DNA of 64,000 nucleotides, from assembly GCA_015143295.1 (NCBI GenBank), contig CM026570.1:2628047-2692046 (forward strand), given 5' to 3'. The stretch is from Tetracentron sinense. Lineage: Eukaryota; Streptophyta; Magnoliopsida; Trochodendrales; Trochodendraceae. Below, piece after piece: positions 9,601 through 18,509 of this stretch. Position numbers and translations under genes: made by a program. How positions within the stretch are numbered: the first letter of the stretch is position 1; every line of letters begins with the position of its first letter. Under the pieces are notes generated by a model that saw nothing but the letters and a program-made list of their open reading frames with translations, made no database searches and was not told the DNA's origin.

Positions 9601-11044
9601 TATTGCTGTAGAGAGCGACTTTGGGTGAAGAAGAGCAGCGACGAATTGGGTAGAGATTTCCATCAACCGGTCCTTCGAGGAGGAGCATCCCCGTTTTGAG
9701 ATCCTTAACACGAAAACCCCAAGGATAAAAGATGAACACACAATTATTTTCCCGAGTAAAATGAGCAACTGAGAGCAAATTTTTGGTGATATTAGGGACG
9801 AATAAAGTGTGACGGAGATGTAAAGTATTATGAAGAGAGGAAAGAGAGGCATTACCAACTTGAGTGATGGAAGCGGTAGAGCCATTACCAAGTTCAACAG
9901 AATCATTGCCCGAGTAGTCAGTGAGTTGATGGAGAAGGGTAGGATCATTGGTCATATGATGCGTAGCACCAGTATCCGGGTACCAATTTGGATCATACGA
10001 GTCTTGAGTGGTCATGGCTGCAAATGATTGAGGAAGAGAGTCTTCCTGGAAGACATAGTTGAAACGATGGCGGCATTGAAGGGCATGGTGACCTGGGCGA
10101 TCGCAAATTTGACAGATTGCTGGGGACCTATTGAGAGGAGAAGAACGACCCTGATTGAAGTTGGAGGAAGTGTAAGAGGGTCGACCATTGCCTCGGCTAG
10201 AACGGCCTTGAGAGGACTCACTATTGTTGCGGCCACGATTTGAGCTCTGAGAGAAGGAGCGATTGCCACGACCTCGAAACCTATTGCCATGATTGTTGTT
10301 TCGTGTGGTGTAGAGGGCAGTAGGCTGGGAATCTGTTCCAGCTAGAGGAGGATGAAGGTGAGCTAGCCGTTGTTCATGTTGAAGAAGGCGAGAACGCAAC
10401 TCCTCGAAGAAGATGGGTTCTAAGCGGTTTGTAATAGCCGTAATAAACGACTCATAGTCAGCAGGGAGGCCATGTAAAGTATGCTGAACCAGATCATCAT
10501 CAGATACGGGTTGTTGAATAGCCGCGAGTGAATCCGAGAGGCTTTTAATCTTGAGTAAGAACTCAGATATGGATGCAGTCCCTTTCTTGACTGTTTGAAG
10601 TTCGCCACGAAGGCGCATAGATTGAGCACAAGAGTGCTGGGAAAAAGTATCTTCCAGTGACTTCCATACAGCATAGGAGGAAGATAACCCAACCGTGTGG
10701 GCTAACACACTAGGGGTGAGGGTGGCATTTATCCAACTAAGGATAAATTGATCAGTCCGCCTCCAGGTATGGTATGCTGGATTTGGTTTGGCTCCAAGAA
10801 GTTGATCAGGTGATTTAATACTCCCATCTACATAACCAAAGAGATCCTGCGAGATGAGGATTGGTGTGATTTGGCTGCGCCGTAAGAGGAAATTCGAGCC
10901 ATCAAGTTTGATGGAAACCAATTGGCTGATGTTGGAGATGTTGAGAAGAACTGAAGAGGGAAAGACTTCGTCAGCAGAAGAGGGCGTATGTGGTTCAGTA
11001 GGAGTAGCCATTTCGGTGGTTTTGGATTTTGGTTCTGATACCAT
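6698..11044 (-). CDS. Copia gag-pol polyprotein, uninterrupted
   Basis: The open frame is 1,448 codons on the minus strand. In order it shows gag (UBN2-type), a CCHC zinc knuckle CQICDRPGHHALQC (about residue 312), the aspartic protease site YPDTGATHHM (about 355), integrase (HSDVWGPSPV about 546, CDGGGEF about 611, HTPEQNGVAERKHRH), reverse transcriptase (LDVKNAFLNGDL, then LLYVDDIILTG about 1135) and RNase H (AYSDADWAGNPDDRRSTSGY about 1297). This order (integrase before reverse transcriptase) defines Ty1/copia. No stops or frameshifts are seen. The first ATG overlaps the LTR end and primer binding site, so the real start is probably the ATG at 11011 (MATPTEPHTP). The product would assemble particles and copy the element into new sites. 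Confidence 0.96.
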   Translation of the reverse strand: MVSEPKSKTTEMATPTEPHTPSSADEVFPSSVLLNISNISQLVSIKLDGSNFLLRRSQITPILISQDLFGYVDGSIKSPDQLLGAKPNPAYHTWRRTDQFILSWINATLTPSVLAHTVGLSSSYAVWKSLEDTFSQHSCAQSMRLRGELQTVKKGTASISEFLLKIKSLSDSLAAIQQPVSDDDLVQHTLHGLPADYESFITAITNRLEPIFFEELRSRLLQHEQRLAHLHPPLAGTDSQPTALYTTRNNNHGNRFRGRGNRSFSQSSNRGRNNSESSQGRSSRGNGRPSYTSSNFNQGRSSPLNRSPAICQICDRPGHHALQCRHRFNYVFQEDSLPQSFAAMTTQDSYDPNWYPDTGATHHMTNDPTLLHQLTDYSGNDSVELGNGSTASITQVGNASLSSLHNTLHLRHTLFVPNITKNLLSVAHFTRENNCVFIFYPWGFRVKDLKTGMLLLEGPVDGNLYPIRRCSSSPKVALYSNKVSAPVWHQRFGHPSHAVTSRLVSNHCLPLFPSNKKFICSDCKISKSSKLPFNKVIHDSTSPLFLIHSDVWGPSPVPSPSGYRYYISFIDDFSRFTWIYPMRKKSESLECFIKFRQIAENLFGSKVKHLQCDGGGEFTSSAFTIYLHNNGITQRISCPHTPEQNGVAERKHRHLIETANTLLAHSSMPKCYWLEALSTAVFLINRLPSAVHQHKSPHEILHGQSPDFSFLRVFGCSCYPFLGSYRHDKLSPKSIHCVFLGYSSLHKGYRCMNPITGRVYVSRHVIFDEHSFPFQAPSRATPSNCPSGSSVDTVAFPCYRFIHAGSPTRQQPSTQAIPLTTAPAILYNSSNSPLAATPTSSSPSSIAAESSSSNASPSHNATSTDSAVPFLPTGAAAINLVVDLHDDGPSAPATQPEPAINTHAMNTRSKDGTLPGPPKCFSSRHPIPLALLAIKSHIPTVPSCFTQASMDIKWKIAMVEEFNALIKNKTWSLVPYKPSMNVVGCKWVFRVKQHADGRIERYKARLVAKGFNQEAGLNYGETFSPVVKPSTIRMVLSLAVTHHWPIRQLDVKNAFLNGDLNEEVYMRQPPGFIDKNHSLHVCRLHKALYGLKQAPRAWFQKFSTYLLEFGFRCSKVDSNMFIYQSSQGMMVLLLYVDDIILTGSAGILLTTFISKLSRIFEMKDLGPLHFFLGIEASSTKDGLSLTQTKYSLDLLDKFGMTGAKPSVTPVASGSKLSVRQGQPLDDPTVYRQLVGALQYLTLTRPDITYAVHHVSLFMHKPTSDHLIAAKRILRYIKGTLNQGLLLSPISSFQLTAYSDADWAGNPDDRRSTSGYCVFIGSNLISWGAKKQPTVSRSSAEAEYRALASTTADILWIRSLLRDLGLFLSTPTTLYCDNISATYMAANPIFHARSKHIEIDYHFIRERVILGDIRVLFVSTHQQIADIFTKGLPKIKFQFLQSKLMARPP
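11031..11043 (-). promoter_or_regulatory. Primer binding site of the intact Copia element
   Basis: TGGTATCAGAACC directly abuts the 5' LTR on the element strand, complementary to initiator tRNA-Met. The upstream A of the LTR end plus TG creates the first ATG of the long open frame. Confidence 0.85.
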
Positions 11045-11243
11045 GTAAGATAACTTAGAGAGATGTGGCCGTGAAAACCTTGAGTACCCTTTGAGGGTCT
11101 GCTCATAATATATATTGAAGAGATTGAGTTTACAGATAAGAGATAAGCATTAAGATAAGCTTACAGCAGAGAGTTGGTTACAGATTAGAGTCTATCTATA
11201 CTAGGACTCTATCAGAGAGTTGGTTACAGATGGGACTCTATCA
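11044..11243 (-). repeat. 5' LTR of the intact Copia element
   Basis: 200 bp, same ends as the partner at 6485-6684. It should carry the element promoter. Confidence 0.97.
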
Positions 11244-12294
11244 TCATCTGCATCTCTAAAAGTGGGCTTCTATGGATCAAACTGCCCTTCTGCGGAGATG
11301 ATTGTGCGAAAAGCTGTAAACAAGGTGGTGTCTCGCAATCCTGGCATAGCTGCAGGACTCATTCGGATGCATTTTCATGACTGTTTTGTTAGGGTACACA
11401 CTTTAGACTTGGTCTCTCAAAGCTTTTGGGTTTGTCTAAAGATTAGAGTTAAGAACTATTGTTACTGTGGTGGTGGTGCACTGGTACTAATCATGTTTCT
11501 GTTGTATTCTTTATCAGGGTTGCGATGCTTCAATCCTACTCGATTCAACACCAGGAAAAGAATCAGAGAAAGAACATCCTGCTAACAACCCAAGCTTGCG
11601 AGGCTTCGAGGTAATTGATGAGGCTAAGGCCCAAATTGAAGCTCTATGCCCCAAGACTGTCTCATGCTCAGACATCCTTGCCTTTGCCGCTCGTGATAGT
11701 GCCTTCATGGCCGGAGGAATCAACTATGCTGTCCCGGCAGGGCGTCGTGATGGACGGGTATCTCTCAAAGATGAACCTACTCAAAACCTCCCACCTCCTT
11801 CATTTGATGCCAAGCAACTCAAGGACAACTTTGCGCGTAAAGGGTTGTCTCTAGACGAAATGGTGACACTCTCTGGGGCACACTCAATTGGAGTTTCACA
11901 CTGTTCTTCCTTCTCAAATCGTCTCTATTCCTTTAATGCCACTCACCCACAAGATCCTTCTATGGATCCCAATTATGTAACCTTCTTGAAAACCAAGTGT
12001 CCTCCACCATCAAGCAATGGAGATGGCCGAGACCCGACAGTGCCACTCGATGTTCTAACACCCAATAGGTTGGACAACAAATACTATATGGGTTTGAAGA
12101 ACCATCGTGGCCTATTGACATCGGACCAGACTCTCCTGAGCAGCCCCTCGACCGCATGGATGGTGAGGAATAATGCAAAACATTCTTCTGCTTGGACCAA
12201 CAAGTTTGCAGCAGCAATGGTGCACATGGGTTCCATTGATGTTCTTACAGGCACCAAGGGTGAGATCAGGAAGAACTGTAGGATTGTGAATTAG

Positions 12295-12863
12295 GCTTTC
12301 CTAGCTTTACCACTACTGCAAACTCGGAATTGTTTGTATTCTTGCATTCTTTTGTTTTTTTTTTTTCCTTCTTTATTGTCCTAATTCAAGTGTAAATTGA
12401 TTTGGATAATTTATAAATTGAATGTTCAAACAGTCCCTGTAGAAGTGTGATAAAATGCAGGTTTTCATATTGAAGAAACCATTCAGAACAATATACCATT
12501 AATTTGATTCTTTAAACATGTAAACCATAGCCATATCCTATGAGGATCATTTTGTCGTCCACCAGGAGACAGCATGTCACTATACTCAATTACAATGCCA
12601 AAAATCTTGCAAGCATTGAAGACAACCCTCACCCTTTGAGGCTCAACGGCCCTTAAAAATACTCAAATCCGACGACTCTTGATTGGAGCTCCTGCAATGT
12701 TAGGCATTGTGACCGAGTGCATGATCACAAAGTTGGATCCAATATCGATTGTTTAGAGAGTTTATATCTTGAGATGATGTAATATTTATATAAACCCTCT
12801 ATGAGGTCATTGCAAATCATCCAAGAATGATCAATATTCAGTTTTTGTCAAGTAGGAGTTGTT
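12295..12863. other. 3' region of peroxidase copy 2 and unassigned flank before the CACTA element
   Basis: 12295-12435 is the duplicated 3' region. 12436-12863 has no recognisable gene. A stretch at 12602-12625 (AATCTTGCAAGCATTGAAGA core) recurs inside the neighbouring CACTA element at about 13120-13140. Confidence 0.45.
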
Positions 12864-12889
12864 CACTACAACAAAACACCCGCATAGCA

Positions 12890-13060
12890 ATGGAAAATTT
12901 CCGTGCTTAATATGACATTTCTGTGTCTAAAACTATTGGACACGGAAATAGTCACCGTGCCTAAACCGTGACAGTTGCTCTCGTCATTGATTCTATTAGA
13001 CACGGAAATAATTTTCCGTGTCTAATAATATTATTAGACACGGAATTATTTCCTTGTCTA
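12890..13060. repeat. CACTA subterminal repeats, left end
   Basis: Several copies of the motif GACACGGAAAT and its reverse complement lie close together (for example 12939-12949, 12999-13025 and 13033-13045). They match the right-end cluster at 23829-24080. Confidence 0.75.
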
Positions 13061-13729
13061 ATGATAATTATTCGTAAATGTAAAAACATATATGACGTCA
13101 CAATATTCGTAAATGTAAAAAATCTTGCAAGCATTGAAGACAATCCTACAATCGATTCAACCACCAGCCTCCAACCAAACTCCATCTCCTGTTCAACCAA
13201 AGAGCCAAAACAACAAGCAGTTTACCAACAGTGTAAGAAACTATATTAAGAAAAAGAAGTGTATATTATATAAAATTCATTGCCAATCTGACAGTATTTC
13301 CATTTTAATTAGGCAACCATAGTAAAGAAATGGGCAGAATAGCGAACCATCAGAGAGAAGATTTCTTTTAATCGGTGTCTTAGAAACATAATTCAACACA
13401 TGAAAAGCCATCAACAGTGTAAGAAAACAAATATCTATGGTCCATATATCCATAAATGGTAAAAAATGGGAAGCATGCATGCAAAGGATGGTTAGAAATT
13501 AGGCTTCCTTGACATGCATATTCTTCGAGTACTATCATTGGACATGAGGGCCTACTCTTGGCGTTTCAAATTTCCCATTTGTTTTTTTATTCCAAGTTTC
13601 AAATTTGAGGATGCATACTTACACAAGTTCAATATACTACCGTTCACTTAAAATTGTTTTAATGGAAGCAAAGGCATACCCTAAATGTGCGTGTCAGCAT
13701 AATATTACCTCATCTAAATCAAGCCGAGC

Positions 13730-13825
13730 TACTCAACAAACACTCTCATTGTCTACTAAATACTTATTAACAAACACCCCATCATTGTCTACTCAATATG
13801 TATTAACAAACACCTCCTCATTGTG
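13730..13825. repeat. Short ~35-bp tandem duplication inside the CACTA element
   Basis: The unit CATTGTCTACT(A/C)AATA followed by ATTAACAAACACC occurs twice. It has no recognised function. The rest of 13061-14480 contains no coding sequence I can support. Confidence 0.5.
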
Positions 13826-14482
13826 CCCATTTATAGAAAGAACCTCTAGTTGTAACAAATATACCTGTTTTGTTTTCTTCGAACCTTTGCACCCACAAAG
13901 ATGAGGTTGCCTAGATATGCCTTAGCCTCATCTATGAGACACTAAAGCTAGTCACAAAGGTGCCACAACTACATAAAATTAGATGTTATCTACTAAAACA
14001 TAAAGAACAAATATATACATATATATTTTTGTGTGTGTATATATACACACACATATATATGCGGCTAATATAATACTTTTTAATTGGAGAGATCCATATA
14101 TTTAACAAAGCACTGTCCAGTAGAGCTATGTGCTCATAGAACTATGAGTCTGTTGAATCCAAATGCTATCTTTCTAAAAAATGACACATCAATCAGTAGG
14201 ATATGAGCTCAAATATAATGAATGAAATAAATGACATGCCACTAGTGTCTTCTAATTATCATTGGTCAATCTAGAACACAAAAATATTATGATCAGCGGC
14301 CAGCCCAATTACAATAACATCTGGATTTCACAGTACAAGATACTGAGTCCAATCCTTCTCTCACATCCGAATAACATTCCACCAACAGGTTACAAAGTTC
14401 AACTAAGTTCATTTAGGACCTACCTAAGAGTACAAGAGCGAAATAGATTAAAGATGAAACAATTGGAGAGATCCCTTCTTAC

Positions 14483-14926
14483 CTGATCAATGTCAATCTT
14501 ATACGTGGTGACATGAGGGTATTTCTTACTCAACTCTTCTATAGTAGGAGTTATGAACCTGCCTACAAAAGATAAAACAATGGGACATTGATTCATTGAA
14601 TGATAAACGAATTCAAGCTATTTAACATTCATAGTTGAAAATCCAAATAAAACCCAATGAAAAAAAAAATTGTATTAAGAAAGCTACATGTTTAGGAGAA
14701 TCTTACAAGGTACACCATACTGCAGTGAAGTAGAAAATCGCAGACAATGGTTCATCTGAAAGAGAAAAAAATACATCAATGCCAGTAAAGATGTAAGCAA
14801 TCACAAGTTATCTACATATCAAAGGGAGTACCAATGGTATATTGAAAAAAACACCTTTACCTTGAACATTATTAATTGAACTATTGAACTGTTCTTCAGA
14901 CGTAATATAAACAATATTCGACGGAC
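14483..14926 (-). pseudogene. Captured thioredoxin o gene fragment (three exons) inside the CACTA element
   Basis: On the minus strand, three blocks each bounded by AG and GT are in consistent phase: 14926-14861 (PSNIVYITSEEQFNSSINNVQ), 14755-14707 (DEPLSAIFYFTAVWC) and 14562-14483 (RFITPTIEELSKKYPHVTTY, then KIDIDQ). Together they read as the N-terminal half of a thioredoxin fold, closest to plant thioredoxin o (mitochondrial or nuclear type), including the YFTA-WC-PCRFI-P active-site region. The first two introns keep canonical splice borders, so the source was genomic DNA, not cDNA. Two bases are missing in the Gly codon of the WCGPC active site, which shifts the frame. The transit peptide and C-terminal exons are absent. 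It is a transduplicated fragment, unlikely to make an active thioredoxin. Confidence 0.8.
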
Positions 14927-15524
14927 CTGAAATTAATTTAGCGACTTAGCACAGAATCTGACATTGGATTAAAAAAAAAATTAGCAAAAAACATTAAATG
15001 ACTATTACATAGGGTAACTACTATAGATTCTAAATCTAATCAACAACAAATATCCAACTGCCCTAGTAAAACAACATGTCTTATAGATTCTGAATCTAAT
15101 CAACAACAAATATACGTGTTAGTAACCTATACATATAAATCGAAATAAATTTATTTTTAACAGTTATAATGGCAATTGAAACTTTTATCTACCTGATCGG
15201 AACGTCAATATGTCAGGATGTTAAAGACATCCTATGAAAGGTTAAAATCAAAGTACACAATTAATCAACAGAAAATGCATACACATAATTAATTTTTGTC
15301 ATAATCTCTCAACAATATGAACAAAATAAAAGTGAAGTCTGGTGTAACTCTTCACATGCCAACCAAGCATGTGAAGAAAAATCTCTAATCAAGGGGGAAA
15401 TCGGAGGTCTGGGTGGCATTGTCATCATGAGTCGGGTGGAACTGGGATGGTCCCCCGGGGTAGGACTGGAATGTCCTGGACTGAGATGGTGTACTAGGGA
15501 AGGATGGGAATCCCCCAGTCTGGA
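14927..15524. other. CACTA interior without recognisable gene
   Basis: AT-rich sequence. Near 15020-15115 the segment TAGATTCT(A/G)AATCTAATCA, with the bases that follow, occurs twice. The G-rich stretch 15387-15525 directly abuts the transposase remnant and may be the far side of an internal deletion. Confidence 0.4.
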
Positions 15525-16741
15525 AGAACTCTGCTATCAGTCCACAGATCTAATAACTCATCTACAAGTGGTTGTAAATATACATCAATGTCATTACTAG
15601 GAGCACGAGGACTAGAAATAAGTAATGACTTCATCAAAAAAGGTTGCTTCATACACATCTAAGGCGACAAATTAAATGGAGTCAAAACAATAGGCCAAGT
15701 ACTGTGTGCGATGCTAAGGGTACCAAATGGATTAAAACCATCACTTGCTAACCCAACTCTAACATTGCCAAATTCTGCAGCAAATTCATGGTATCGTTTG
15801 TCAAGATGTCGCCAGGCTTCAAAGTTGGCTAAATGCCTTAGAACCCCATCTTGGGTGCGACCCTCTGCATGCCATCTCATGGAACCAGCTGTCTTGTCTA
15901 ACATGAAAAGTCTTTGAAGTTTGGGCTTTAATGGAAAATGATGTAAAACTTTTGCTAGAATTCTGTCTTCCTTCCTAGACGATGGCGTTATACAGGAGTC
16001 CGCAATCTTCTACTGTGAAATTCCACAAACGAAACATGCAATATCATTGACATTTTCCTTCCCGTATAACATGTAATCGTTTGGGCATGCATCAATCATA
16101 TTGTAATCAAGACCTAATTCTCCGATTATCTTTTTCGTTCAGTAGAAGGATGCAAGCAAAGTCTCACTCTCGGGAAGTGCCTCTTTCAGTAACTCAAGTA
16201 ACATCGTGAATGATTTGTCGCTCTATCCATTCAGACACTTAATGTTATATAATTAGACAATAAAAGACAGTTTACTAAATTTTTTACATGCGGGATACAA
16301 ATCTTGCTCGATATCTTCTACTAACTTATAGAATTTTGTGGCTTTTGCGTTGGGAGTCTCTCTTGTTTCACTTGGTCCCTCATCGACTGTCACTTTGTTT
16401 GCATGATTGGGCCTGAATGCTGCGTGCAACATCTGTTGCATATCATCTATTATAGGGTTATTCACGTCTCTCACCAATTGGGCAATTGAAGATCTAGGAT
16501 GCGGTCTTTTCCAGTGGAAAATCCACGTAGCCATGACATAATACTTATCGAATCCATCGTAAATCAAATGCTCGTACACACTGTGTCGTATCCAATAATA
16601 TCGATTACTACATTTTTTACAGGGACACTTGATAGTACTGTCAGGTTGTCGTGTCTGACTAAATGCAAAATCCAAGAAATTGTTCACACTCGTTATATAT
16701 ATATTACTTCATCTGTTTGCAGAAACCCAACTTTTATTCAT
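15525..16741 (-). pseudogene. CACTA tnp2-type transposase (TNPD) remnant
   Basis: Read on the minus strand, MNKSWVSANR at 16741 is followed after a stop by NNFLDFAF and CPCKKCSNRYYW, the transposase-associated Cys-rich domain at the start of plant TNPD proteins. Further on, with several in-frame stops, come LPESETLLASFY, KKIIGELGLDYNMIDACPND, RWHAEGRTQDGVLRH, VRVGLASDGFNPFGTLS, STWPIVLTPFNL and DIDVYLQPLVDEL, all standard landmarks of the tnp2 family. The protein breaks off near LLDLWTD at about 15525, so the remainder of the transposase is missing. Stops at several positions make it non-functional. Any movement would need transposase in trans. Confidence 0.88.
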
Positions 16742-18504
16742 AGTTACTTTATAAGCTCTCGCAATCACTAATAACAGAAGACAATATATACCTGTCATTA
16801 GTGAATGATACGGAAATGACATCGGAATAATTAGGGTAATGCATGCATGCACCATGATTATTGACTACTTATTGAGTGGGGTGTTTCTATCCCATTCAGG
16901 AATACATAATCCTCAAGAATCACTACCGCACGTGCTTTGTTTAATTTTAAAAAAATTTCGGTAGCATCTCCCCATGGCTCTCCAAGTACACAATTAAGAC
17001 AAGGGGCAGATGCATTCCTTGTCCAAATAGGTACCTAGAGAACAATAGGGATGACTGACGAAAATATTCCCAAAATTGAGTGTGCATGGGCGACTAACAC
17101 ATGCTTCGGGATTATGTATTCCCCAACTGTACACGGACAATTTAAGAATGATTTGGCAGACAAATACTCCTCTTGACATATAGGATAGATCAGTTGTTAG
17201 AGGCAATGTAGTCCACATAGGAACTACACATCGTAATCTATAACGAATCCGTCGATAGTGATGGTAAGAGAGACACTTATCCGACAATGATTCTTGAACG
17301 GGAGATCTAAGTTTCAATGCATGCACATTCACAATGACCTTGAAGAATGCAGGAATCATTATGGGTCTTACAGTTGAATTTCTCATAACTGTAAAATTAT
17401 AATCAACAGAAATCCTATCAATAATCTAAACCAACCTACATTCATGATCAATATAAAATTATAATAATCGATATTAGGCAATGAACATAATATTTAGCAA
17501 AAATAAAAATAAACATAGCATGTTCAATACACTTGAGACAAACAAGAACACAACTAACCTTAACGAGATAGTAGTAATTATCCATAAACATAGCAAAGGA
17601 ATTTATGCTACTTTTGTTGTCCTGCATGTTTTCAATTGGTTGGTGACCATAAAATAAGCTAGACTCATAACCACATCATAAAAGTGGGGGGGGGGGAATC
17701 CCCACCCCACTTTGCAAAATCCATTCCACATATCCACAACTATAAGTTAACTTAAATCCACCATTTAAGTTAAATGATCGATACTATTTTGACTATGTGA
17801 ATGATAGATAATCTCATATATCAAATACCCCGTGCAATATTAGACACGAAAAAAGACATAATTTTTTTTTTTAATATTATAAATTAGACTTTATTATCTT
17901 ATATTTTTTTTTGCTAAATATCATTTTATAATTCAAACATGAAAAAGTATAGAATAGGGATACATGCAAATAAGTTATTAAACTAAGTTACTAACCTATG
18001 ACAAACTATAGAGAGCCATTTTAGTTTTAATTAATTTAGATTTTGAGAACCTAAGAATATCAGTTAATTTGAAAAGCAAATAGAAGTCTGAGTTTTGATT
18101 CTTACCAAAAGTTTTAAATATTTACTCACACTAAAAAAATCAAATACCACAATTAACTTTGCTCTTGTTGAAATAATATGACACTCTAAACCCAACATTG
18201 AGATTTGCTAACGTGACTTCCCGGAATGTGACTTTGTGTATATCTAACCACAATTTTCAGACATCCTGATAGAAATGAAAATCAACAAATTTGAAATAAA
18301 ACAGGAGAATGAAAGTAATTTAAAATAGATAATCAATATGGGCATGCATAACACAACATGACATTGAAATGTAATATAAAACAACAATTCAAAACTAAAG
18401 TACCCAAAATGAATTGAATAGACAAATCTATAAAAAACAAAAAAATTATACATTGTCTAATGATAATATTGGGAACCATCCATTGTTGCGGAAAATTATG
18501 AATA
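16742..18504. other. CACTA interior, 5' of the transposase remnant
   Basis: A minus-strand open stretch of 130 codons (17386-16994) lies here but resembles no family I recognise. A poly-G run (about 17684-17697) next to CCCCACCCC forms a small inverted repeat. One more GACACGAAA subterminal-like motif is at about 17845. No gene is supported. Confidence 0.4.
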
Positions 18505-18509
18505 AGTAA

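Larger units (their letters stand above)
6485..11243 (-). mobile_element. Full-length Copia LTR retrotransposon, minus strand
   Basis: The element is 4,759 bp with TG...CA LTRs at 6485-6684 (3' LTR on its own strand) and 11044-11243 (5' LTR). It is flanked by a perfect 5-bp target duplication TCATC (6480-6484 and 11244-11248). A primer binding site for initiator tRNA-Met is at 11031-11043 and a purine-rich tract at about 6685-6697. The two 200-bp LTRs differ at one position (G in the left, A in the right, within GAGT(G/A)CCCTTTG). The polyprotein frame is fully open. It interrupts exon 1 of peroxidase copy 2. Confidence 0.97.
6390..12294 (+). pseudogene. Class III peroxidase, copy 2, disrupted in exon 1 by a Copia element
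   Basis: The host parts are exon 1 in two pieces (6390-6484 and 11249-11393) and exon 2 (11518-12294), with the intron at 11394-11517. Leaving out the insertion and one copy of the target duplication, the frame is continuous and would encode about 338 residues: signal peptide, [12 protein letters not shown] distal site, [12 protein letters not shown] proximal site. No other stop or frameshift is seen, so the retrotransposon is the only visible lesion. The insertion falls in the signal-peptide region, just before the mature start SASLKVGFY. The Copia element is on the opposite strand, so read-through would terminate early. An internal start in the downstream piece would lack a signal peptide. 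Exon 2 is about 97% identical to copy 1 in protein. Confidence 0.9.

Noticed and set aside
11220-11585. Peroxidase copy 2 restarting downstream of the Copia element as an independent gene
   Set aside because: The apparent start lies inside the LTR and is not an ATG. Without the signal peptide and promoter there is no evidence for a separate gene.
16994-17386. 130-codon minus-strand frame as a second CACTA gene (TNPA-like)
   Set aside because: No motif, splice context or similarity could be recognised, and it lies upstream of the transposase start. Left as unassigned CACTA interior.
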